From contig CAJZBQ010000063.1 in the NCBI GenBank assembly GCA_914767885.1, forward strand, positions 608,001 through 672,000: a stretch of 64,000 bases of DNA, given 5' to 3'. This DNA is from Blepharisma stoltei (lineage: Eukaryota > Ciliophora > Heterotrichea > Heterotrichida > Blepharismidae). The notes beneath the pieces are model-generated. The model was not told the origin of the DNA. It ran no database searches and saw only the letters and a program-made list of their open reading frames with translations. This document shows, in pieces, positions 53,263 through 62,800 of this stretch; positions within the stretch are counted from its first letter, which is position 1; every line of letters begins with the position of its first letter. Both the position numbers and the translations under genes were made by a program.

Positions 53263-54854
53263 ATGTGTGAACCATACAACAGAAAGAGGGCGTTGAAGTC
53301 AAGAACTAATCATCATGTTGAAGAGCCAAACAAAAGATTCAAACTCTCTTCTTATGAAGAAGAGGGTGAGCGTGATCTTATTATCAGTTCATTGTCTGAT
53401 AAAAATACTGGTTCAAAAAGAAAACTTATTAATCGGTATGAAAAAGGTTGCATGCCATTTGATTGGAACATTTTCCTCGTGTGTGACGTTTCCTCAGGAT
53501 TTTTCCCTGATCGATCTATTTAAGCAAATTTTGACTTTTTACGAGCAAATTCTCATGAGGAAAAATTTTTAACCAAAAATCTCCAAGAAAATGATGTAGC
53601 TCGAGGAAAATGCTCTGATTAAATAACTTACACTGTTGAAAAAGAATACCTGGACTTCACGAGTTCAGGTATTTCTCAAAAGGGGTAAGTAAAATAGCTT
53701 TTATTAAAAGAGTTAATTATTTAAACGGCACTTTATTTCAGGATTTTTTTATAAATTTTCAAAGATTTAGGTCATTTTTCTAAATATTTTATTTTTTTAA
53801 AAAGATATTTATTAAAAATTGTTTTCCAAAAGCCATCAAAAGGCACAGCTTCTTATCAGAAGAATTGTACATTCCAAAGAAATTCCAAGCGAAATGCGTG
53901 GGCAACCCTTATTCAGACTTCTTTTAGATGTATATGAAAAGCTATCCCTAAATGAAATTGAAGTAACTGTTTGGTCAATCTATTTAGATCGGTTTGTTTG
54001 GGCTGACCAAGAGTTCCCACTTCGTCTGCTACTAATAATTTCTGCCTATGCAGCGAAATCATACCTTAGTGATGCCCGGCACTTCTATGAGTACATTAAA
54101 TCTTTTATTTAATTATTTATTATATTTTTATTTTTCGGCTTTTTCAAGCCATTTTCCTTGAGCCCCGCCTAAAAATCCTCAAATTCCTTTTAAAATCATC
54201 AGCCCATTAAATCAAAAATCCCAGGTTTTGAAGAAGTTTATAGGAAATGGGATTTTAAAAACAAAGGCTGGCTTGAAGTGAGTGGAAAAGAGCTGAACTT
54301 AAAGTACAGGTACTTAAGCGAGTCCGTTTTAGCTTGCAACGAGTTCAGAATTATCGAATACAACTATTACGTTGATGAAATTTTACAATCGTCGCCTCCC
54401 TACCGGCAAGATCTAAAGGATCTAAGTTCTGGGCCGGATGATGAATGGGACGTTCTTATGCCTTTTTTTATAAATAAAAATAAATATTTATAGCAAATTT
54501 TTTTAAAAAATAGGATATAAAGAAGCAGAATTATATATTATTTATACGAAAAGAAATAATGTTGAACTGGAATCATGCTCAACCAAAGCTTCAAATTCGT
54601 TTTCTGATAGTTTTAAATCGACAGCTGAGTATAAAAGCGCATATAGCAGCCCTATCAATCCATTTTCAAATTTTTACAATATAGGATATACTGCTATGAT
54701 GTATAACCCGTTTATTTTTAGCCCTCCGGATCCTTTTTCTTACGAAATGATGAGGCCAAGACATATCCAAGTGCCAACTCAAATTTTCAAGCCGGTCCCT
54801 GTGAGGTATTTTAACCCTGTTGAGACTGGTGAGAATTTAGGCTCTAATAATTAG
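53263..54854 (+). CDS. Cyclin-like protein
   Basis: The N terminus MCEPYNRKRALKSR is basic. The central part resembles a cyclin box (MRGQPLFRLLLDVYEKLSLN, then EIEVTVWSIYLDRFVWADQE, then FPLRLLLIISAYAAKSYLSD), continuing FEEVYRKWDFKNKGWLEVSG. The C terminus is Pro/Tyr/Asn-rich and disordered, ending GENLGSNN. IESs at 54099-54208 and 54473-54512 resolve cleanly. The break between ...LINRYEKGC and ...SKSHQKAQLLIRRIV (about 53450-53815) does not resolve with a TA pair, so the length of that part is unknown. The cyclin call rests on the helix pattern (conserved LDRF and AAKY-like words) and is moderate. Confidence 0.6.
53450..53815. other. IES region with unresolved borders
   Basis: Interrupts the cyclin-like gene. 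It contains an inverted repeat (CCTGGACTTCACGAGTTCAGG) and AT-rich DNA. The length to be removed must be 2 mod 3 for frame, but the right-hand TA sites leave TAA. It may be two IESs or have a non-TA border. Confidence 0.5.
54099..54208. other. TA-bounded IES, 110 bp
   Basis: In the cyclin-like gene. The borders share ATTAAATC, TA 54097-54098 and 54207-54208. Excision gives YIKSKIPGFEEVYRKWD. Confidence 0.8.
54473..54512. other. Very short TA-bounded IES, 40 bp
   Basis: In the cyclin-like gene, TA 54471-54472 and 54511-54512. Excision gives MPFFIGYKEAELYII. Confidence 0.65.
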
Positions 54855-54896
54855 AGTAATATCAAATTTATTTAGATCTTTTTAAATCATGCATTG

Positions 54897-55761
54897 TTAC
54901 ATTTTTATTGGAAATTTGCAGATATTATGCCTGATTTTTTTCATCCTAGCATATCTTTTAGTGGAAATTTTCCAGCAGACATTTGCTTCGCACCATTTAG
55001 TCGAGTTTTTTTCCCACGATAAATTTTGTTCAGCAAAGCGTGTTATTTTTCTAATAAGCCTGACAAAAAATTTGGGACCAAATTGGCAGAGGGAATGGCT
55101 GTAACTCCCCCTATGTGAGCAAATAAAAGATTTATATATAAATTTTATAGTAATTTTTTCCAAATTTAATATTGATTTAATTTGTAGAATTTATGTTAAA
55201 ATTAAGCAGAATTAGCTAAAGATTTCATTATAATAATTATCACTTACTCCCCCCCCCGTCCGTGAGTGAACAAAAAAAATTTGTTAATTCACGGAGGGGG
55301 GTTAATTTTTTTTTAAAAACATTTATATATAAATATTATAAAAAATATTGTTTTTCGAAATTTAAAAAAATCCTAATTCGCGAAAATTGGAAAGCAAATA
55401 TTATTTAAATTTATAAAATTTATGTTTTAAAAAGCAATTTGTTTAAAATTAAACAGAGTTAGCTCTAGATTTCATTATAATAATTATCATTTATATATCA
55501 AATTTTTTTTCCATAAACAATTTTTCTATTAAAAACATTTTTGTTCACTCACGGAGGGTGGGCTTTTGGGGCAAAAAAATAGCGATTTTTCTAATGGTTT
55601 TGTTCACTCACGGAAGGGGGGGAGTTAATAAAAAAATTTTTTGTTTGCTAACGAAGGTTGATTTTCACCCTAAAAATAGTGATTTTTCCAATAGTTCTGT
55701 TCGCTCACGAGGGGGAGTAAGAGAAAATGTTCTGATAAAAGACATGCTGCCGTTTTTTCAT
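54897..55761 (-). CDS. Small basic protein split by a MITE-in-MITE IES
   Basis: 82 aa. The 5' exon (MKKRQHVFYQNIFS) lies right of the insertion and the 3' exon (YSHSLCQFGPKFFVRLIRKI, then FAEQNLSWEKNSTKWCEANV, ending CKFPIKM) left of it. Removing the 616-bp composite IES (55104-55719) joins TTC TCT TAC AGC and gives 249 nt, divisible by three. Rich in Lys, Arg, Cys and Trp (all Trp as TGG). No family was recognised. An opposite-strand hydrophobic frame over the same DNA (54889-55104) is an alternative, but it does not continue across the element. Confidence 0.55.
55104..55719. mobile_element. Outer MITE family 1 copy carrying a second MITE
   Basis: TA 55102-55103 and 55718-55719. The left part (ACTCCCCCTATGTGAGCAAA onward) stops at 55246. 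The right part resumes at 55628 with GTTTGCTAACGAAGG and ends TTCGCTCACGAGGGGGAG. Older and more diverged than the insert. Confidence 0.85.
55247..55627. mobile_element. Inner MITE family 1 copy (nested)
   Basis: 381 bp, TA 55245-55246 and 55626-55627, with good terminal motifs (CCGTCCGTGAGTGAACAAA; GTTCACTCACGGAAGGGG). It splits the outer MITE. Confidence 0.9.
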
Positions 55762-56299
55762 GGTTATTTTTGGCAAATATTTTAGTGTAAACAAAATTAA
55801 AAATTTTATTTTTATTTTCAATAGCAAAATATTTTGATCAAAATTAGAAGATAATTAGATACAAATAAATTACAAACTCTTACTACCCTTGGATATCCAG
55901 CAAAATTATTCCTTTCTGGGAAATTCAATTTTGGATACCTATGAGCAAAATTTTTTTAAATGATTTTTGTATAAATATTTTTTATGCGTTGCGATTATTA
56001 GAGTATTTGATTTTAAAACTAGTTACATTAATTTTAGATAGCTTACTCTTATAAGATATTTTTTTTTAACTTGCTTGCTAGCCAGGGAGTTAGTATTCTA
56101 TACTCTATTTCCCTTTTTTTAGATAATCTTGTTTGTAATAAATAAGTATTTTTTGCAGTAATTAATGAAATGTTAAATTATAAAGATAAATTGAAAATAA
56201 ATTAATCCATCTTTCTATAAATGCTAACAAGGTATAATTATAAAATTAATAAGTGGCCTATCTTAATAAAGATATAATGTTAGCTGGCTACCAACATCG
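55762..56299. other. Intergenic AT-rich region
   Basis: No gene or repeat end recognised. The right edge is the TSD of a retroposon. Confidence 0.3.
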
Positions 56300-56798
56300 A
56301 CACACAAATAAAATGGCGACGACACCGACCCGTACTCTCCCGGAACTGTGGCGAGATTGGGACCTTGCTGCGGCCTGAAGCCAATCCGCCCAGGGAAAGG
56401 TCTGGAATGGGTACTGGTAGTTTGTGTCTGGCTAGGTTTCCCTCCCTGTCCAGCAACGACGATCCTAGGGTCGTCCCGATAGGACACGGGGCAAAAAGGG
56501 TTTTTCCTCTACGCTAGTGCCAATTTGGAGGGCATGGCAGGAGCCGAAAAGAGCTAAGGAGTTAATCCTTAGCTCTAACCCTAGTCTGGCGACGTGAAGC
56601 ACGTGACTCAGTCCGCCTACTTCCGGGATAGAATGACCAAGCCCCATGACCGGAAGGAGCTGAGTGGTAGCCTGTGGCACTTATGTGCACACTGGGAGCA
56701 GGGCAAGGAAAGCAAGCGAGGCGTCCAAAAGGCGGAAGAAAAGGGCCTTCGGTCCTGGCCGGGAGCTACTCTATAAATTTAACTAAGACTAAGACTAA
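56300..56798 (+). mobile_element. SINE-like retroposon with 15-bp TSD
   Basis: 499 bp. GGCTACCAACATCGA at 56285-56299 and 56799-56813. Head ACACACAAATAAAATGGCGA; tail TTTAACTAAGACTAAGACTA. Intergenic, 3' of CFAP57. Confidence 0.88.
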
Positions 56799-56852
56799 GG
56801 CTACCAACATCGAATTTTCTCTCATATATCAAAAAATATTATATAAAAATAT

Positions 56853-59800
56853 TTATTGTTGTGGAGCCTTCCTAGCATAAATAAAAATGGAATGGCGAAC
56901 GAGCCTAATCTCCTAAAGCTATAGCTGGGAGCATCCATTCAGGCTACTTGGTTTAGTGGAGTGCAATGTCCGAGTTGCGAGCACAAAGTTAGCATCTAGG
57001 TCAAGTTTTGCCTCTCAGGAAGATGGAGTTCGGAGTTATAAAGTGGTGACCCAGCGATATCAGTTTGACTCCTTCTAGTCGATCATGAACGTTCTCTCAG
57101 CGCAATACCAGGCGTTGCGTCCTAGATTACGAATTTTCACATCAGTCGATAGGTGACCAGATAATTTATTTTTCAAATTTTCTAGAAACCAAACCCAGTT
57201 GACGAACGGCAAGGTGACCCAAACTTTCCGACTACCAGGAGCATGTGCTGGCAGGAGCAAGACCTTAAAAGTCGTTGGACGAGTCGAGTATTATGGAAGG
57301 GAATAAGGATTATCTATAATCTAGCTAAGTCTAATTGGGGTCTTCCCCAGCATTTCACGCAGCTGATTGATTTCCATCCTCAAATAGAAATTCTGTTCCT
57401 TCTTCTCTTCCAGTTCATTTTGCAAATCAATAATCCTTTGTCTATCTTGCAGTGACGCAAACTTATGCTCCATTGGACTTGGCTTATTAACATACCCCAA
57501 ATAAGGTGTCGCTGCCTGTTCTTTATTCATATGAATTGGTTTCCCTTGCTGTTTTGGACTGATATCTCTTGCTTTTGCTGACTCCTGCGCTTTTTCTATC
57601 ATCTGTTCCAGCTGTTTTATCCTAAATTCGTCTCTTTTATTTTCAAACCTTAATTTATTCAATTCTTGTATTAGCGTTGAATTTTCTTGAGTCCTTTTTC
57701 TCATGTCAACCTTAAATCTTTTCATTGATTTTTTTGAGTTTTCTCTTATTCCAGTAATAGATTTTTCCATATATCTGAGCTGGTGTTCAAGCTCTTCTAT
57801 GGAATCAGCGTCTTTTCTGATTTTTGAGCCATCTTCACGGACGTAATTTTGATATATTCTATTTTATTGAGAAAAAAAAGATTTTTATAGAGATTAGATA
57901 ATAAGATAAGTTAAGGTAAAAGGGATAGTTTTTTAAGCTCATCTGGCCAATCGACTATATCTAATGTAGACACAGCATGGTGAATGTCGTTTATAATGGA
58001 TCTTATTACAGTTTCGACTTCATGTGTTGCAGCTTGTTGGGCTTTATTGTCAATTTTTAGCCTTCTTAATAAATCTTCTAGCTTGTTTAAGCTTCTTTCT
58101 AGCTCTTCATTGTCTTTTCTCTCTTTTTGTAGATCTGTTCTTACGTTCTTTATCCTTGTCCCAAGCATTTCGATTTCTTCTTCTTTTGGCTGCATTTCAT
58201 CAAGGATTTCAAGCTTTCTTGAATGTAAACCTGATTATTTTATAAATAAATAAGCCATTTCTATTATTTTCTAATATTCATACACTTAATTACAGTATAA
58301 AAGCTTTTTTGTTTCTTCTAAATCCTTTATTTGTCGCTTATACTCATAAATTTGGTTATCTTTTTTCATCAAAGTCTCTTCTTTCTCCTTAATTGCCTGC
58401 TCCAAATTTTTTATTTGCTGCCTCAAATTCATGATTTCTTCTCTTTTTTTCTCAATTTTCCCTCTTTTTCGTTCAATTTTCTGTATTCCTTCCTGCTTGT
58501 CTTGGTTTGCGACAGATTGTGCTTGTTTATATTCTTTTTTAATTTTTACAAGTTCTTCATATTGTTTTTTCAGATCTTTTAGCTGAGTTTCAAACTTGTC
58601 TTTTAAGTCCAAAACCTCGATTTCGTGCTCATCTTCTTGTTGGCTTAATCTTTTTTCATAAATTTCTTTTAGCTCTTCAGCTGTTCTTTTAGTAGACTCA
58701 TATTCTTCAGTTGCTTTACATAATGCATCCCTAAATGCTTTTTCTAAGCTTTCTACAGCTTGTTCATTATGGACTTTTATATTTTTTATTTGGTCTTCAT
58801 AATGCTGCTTCATTTCAACCTTATCATGTTCTAGCTGTCTAAAGCGTTCATCTTCAATCCCAAGCTTCCTTTCATACATAGTTTCTAATGAGTCTACTTC
58901 TTTATTATGATCTGCTTCCAGCTGTGCCAGTTTTTTCTCATAGTCCCTTTCTTGCCTTGTTTTCTGTGCAGACAATTCTTCAATCCTGACCTGTTGAGCT
59001 CTGATATTTTCCATAATACTGTCCCTGATCTCTTGTAGTTTCCCTTGATATTGGCTTTCTCGAAGCTTTGAGCTGCTTGTGATTGTATGGTTCATTTTTT
59101 CAAGCTCCTGTCTTTCTTGGTCTAATGCGTCTTTAAATTTATCAAGCTGTCCTCTTTCGATTAGCACGATTTCTGCAAGAGTATCGTCTACAACTCGGGC
59201 TGAAAGCTCTTTTTCTTTGCCTTCTACTGTTATATGCTCTAAATGGGAATAGTCTAGACTTTCGTCTACTTTAAATATTATGTATAAGATGACTATTATA
59301 AATAAATTTTAATTAGAGAATTTGCTTTTTTTATTAACTCCCCCCCCCCCTCCGTGAGCGAACAAAACCATTAGAAAAATCGCCATTTTTTGACCAAAAA
59401 CCCACCCTCCGTGAGTGAACAAAAATTTTTTTAATAGAAAAAATTTTAATGGAAAAAAAATTTTGATATATAAGTGATAATTAGTATAATGAAATCTAGA
59501 GCTAATTCTGTTTAATTTTAAACAAATTGCGTTTTTTAAAACATAAATTTTGCAAATTAAATTAATATTTGCTTCCCAATTTTTGCAAATTAGGGATTTT
59601 TTTTAAATTTCGAAAAAAAAATATTTTTTATAAAATTTATATATATAAATTTTTTTTAAAAAAAAAAATTAACCCCCCTCCGTGAGCGAACGAAAAAATT
59701 TTTTTGTTCGCTCACGGAGGGGGGGGGGGGGAGTAAGAAAAATATACAAAAATAGCACCATCTTCGCCAGCTGAAAACACAAATCGTCCATCAGGAGACG

Positions 59801-62800
59801 CTCGCAGCTTGGTTATTGAGCCTTGATGGACATCGATTTCATCAAGCCACACTTTTTCTTTTCCTGAGCCAAAATTCAAAATTGTCCCTTCATTGGTGGA
59901 GCCAAGCAATACAGGATTTCTATGGGAGGACTGGAAAAAACAGACTTGGGTCAACGATTTGTCAATTTTTTGCAGTTTTCATTCATAGTCTGCTTTTTCA
60001 AGCAGCATTGCTTGCTGTCCTTCCCAGCCTGACGCAATAACAGTATCTTCATCTGTAATAGTCAATGAGCAATATTCAATATTTGTATTTATATTATAAT
60101 TAATATGAATTATCTAAAAAATATTTCTGACTATGTTTTTTTCCTATTAAAAATAGGATTTTAATATTTAACCATTTTTTATTATAAGCATATAAGGGAT
60201 ATGCTCTTTTTCTTTTGTCCAGGTATTTGTTGCAAATTCAAACATAGCGCCATCAGCACCTACTGTAAACAGTTTTTTGTCTAAATAGCTTCAGCACATT
60301 TCCTGGACCAAGCTTGAATGGGCGTTCATTATTTGTAAACATTCTAAAGTATAAGATTCGTATATCAATATTGTTTGTCCAGATGCTGCAGCTAGCATAT
60401 GCCCACCATTACTAAATTTTAGCACATTGGCACGTGGGGCATTGATTTCTCGGAAAAACCTTAACTCGTCATATAAAAGATGAAAAAGCCTTACACGGTC
60501 TACAAAAGAGACTGCTATATAATACCCTGATGGATGAAAAGCTACGCTGAGAAGAGGCCGGCTGACTGCTTCTCCTGCTGGGTCCATTGTATCTCTTTCT
60601 ACTACATAGAGCTTTTTCGCTAATTCACAGTTCATTGAATGGTAATTTCATATTCTAAGAGTAGCGTCTGATTCTGAGCAAGTAACCAATAAAGGCCGCT
60701 GTATAGCGACATCCATTTCATTGATTTTTCCTGAATGGAAGCCTCCACAAAAAATATTATTCCAGCTTAAAATAAATAATTATCTAGAAATTTATGTTAT
60801 AGTCAATACCCCTATATAGATTTCTTTACTGAGCAAAATGTAATAGACAGTTGAACGACCAAGCCAGACTCTTATAAAGGGATAAGCTGGATCTCTATGC
60901 CAAGAAGGTATAAAAGTGGCATGTCAAAAAAATGATTGAAAAGTGTGAAAAAAGTTAACAAGCATATGCAAATATTTTTAAATGCTTTATTATTATTAAA
61001 TTAATTTTAAATTAAAGATATAGTAATTGCCCGAGGATGGCGCTATCTTGCGCCATCCTCGGGCAATTACAATAGCTTTTAGCTGGCATTCATAAGTATC
61101 TTACTCTTTCTTTAGAATTTAGGTTCAAGAAAGTAATTTAGTATGAGTAGTAAATTTAAAACGAAGAAATGAGCCGAGGGAAATTGCAGGAAGTGCTGCT
61201 GGGCTATTTGCAGCAGAATTATTAACAACTCATAAACTTCTATTTATGCGAAGCTCTCAGCCATTCTATGAAAGGTCTGAAATATCGGATTTCTACAATA
61301 AATAATACAAAATAAGCGACTTGTAAGGTGAAAGAATGAAGTGAGTGAAATTTTTTAAAACTGTTCACAGACTTTCAAAAGTAGAAACATTCATAATTTA
61401 TTATCCTCTGCATTATGCAAAGCGTTCAATCATTTTAAGAGATTTTCATTTTCGTATTTCTGGAATAATCTAATTTATAAGCAATTTTGAATGTAAAGAT
61501 TTGAAGCGAGTGAAATTGCTGGAACTGATCTTGGGTTTTACAGAAATTGCTGGAACTGTTCCCATACTTTTAGAGCAAAAGCATTGATAGCTCATGGGCT
61601 TCTGCATTATGGAAATTTCTCAGTCATTTCCCATGATGATTTAGATAAAAGTTCAAAAATGACTTCGAAAATAAAGATTTGAAGTGAGTGATATTGCTAA
61701 AAGTACTGTCAGAATTCTAGCATGGAATCATTGATAGAGCATTGAGTTCTCTAATTAAAAAAGTGCTTGATCACTTCAGCAATGACTATGAAAAACAAAT
61801 TTCCATAATCCTATCTAATGCTCAAAGTTTTAAATGGACTGTGAAATTCACTATCACAAACTATAAGAGGTCAAGCACTTTGTTAATTAGAGAACTCAAT
61901 GCTCTATCAATGTTTTCTCTGCTGGAATTCCGACAGTACTTTCAGCAATTTCACTCACTTCAAATCTTAATCTCCCATGTCACTCATGAAGTAATGCTTT
62001 TATATGATATCAATATGAAAATATTATCAGCACCGCCTAAAAAAAGAATACCCTTAAAATGATTATATACTTAGAATATTCTCTTATTTGGTTGCTTGAG
62101 TCTATATTTATAGAAAAATAGGGGAAAATAGGTAAGATATTTATCAGTTTCTGTCTAAAAGGGTATTTAAAATTAAAAATTAATTTTATAATAAAGATAT
62201 TTTAATAATTGCGTCATTGCCTTCCTGTTATAGAGATTCGTCCCTTTGATTGAATCTGTCTTGGCCGTTCAACTATCTATTACATTTTGCTTCATAAAGA
62301 AATCTATATATGGCTAAGGGCTATAAAAGATGAAAAAAAACCCGGATATCTATAAAAATGTATAAATTTTACAGAGTCATACATGATTACTTGTGAAAGT
62401 GAACACGTCCCTATATCATTTGATTTCAGGGCAATTGTCAATGTTTCTTCTGAATTAGACAAGGCAAGTGACACAATTGCTTGTTTTTTGCCACAATTCC
62501 AAGACTTTATAAAAGAAAACAGCTCTTGGGTCTGGTCTTCGAGTTCATTAGTTTCAGCTCTTTCCCACAATGAAAGAAAGCCTTCATCACTTGCCATAAT
62601 AAATCCTCTCGAAAATCCCAGCATGCACGTAACTGATGCAGTGGTCATTGTGTCAGAAATTTTCCCTAATCCAAATTCTATATACTGGACAATCTGGTTG
62701 CCTCTGGATATATGGTATTTTCATATAAATTGTCCAATAGTATCTAAACCATTAAAAAATCTATAAATAATAGTATAAAAGCTTCGGCCATGTCAGTAAC

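Larger units (their letters stand above)
60780..62362. other. Large IES (about 1.58 kb) in CFAP57
   Basis: TA 60778-60779 and 62361-62362 join DSVKFI to SWNNIFCGGFHSGK; 62370-62371 is an alternative border. It holds the TIR element at 60813-62310. Confidence 0.75.

Noticed and set aside
54889-55104. Plus-strand hydrophobic 71-aa protein
   Set aside because: The opposite-strand frame continues correctly across the excised nested MITE, and this one ends at the element border.
61742-62062. 106-codon frame within the 1.5-kb TIR element as a possible transposase
   Set aside because: It overlaps a long palindrome and shows no DDE or helix-turn-helix pattern.
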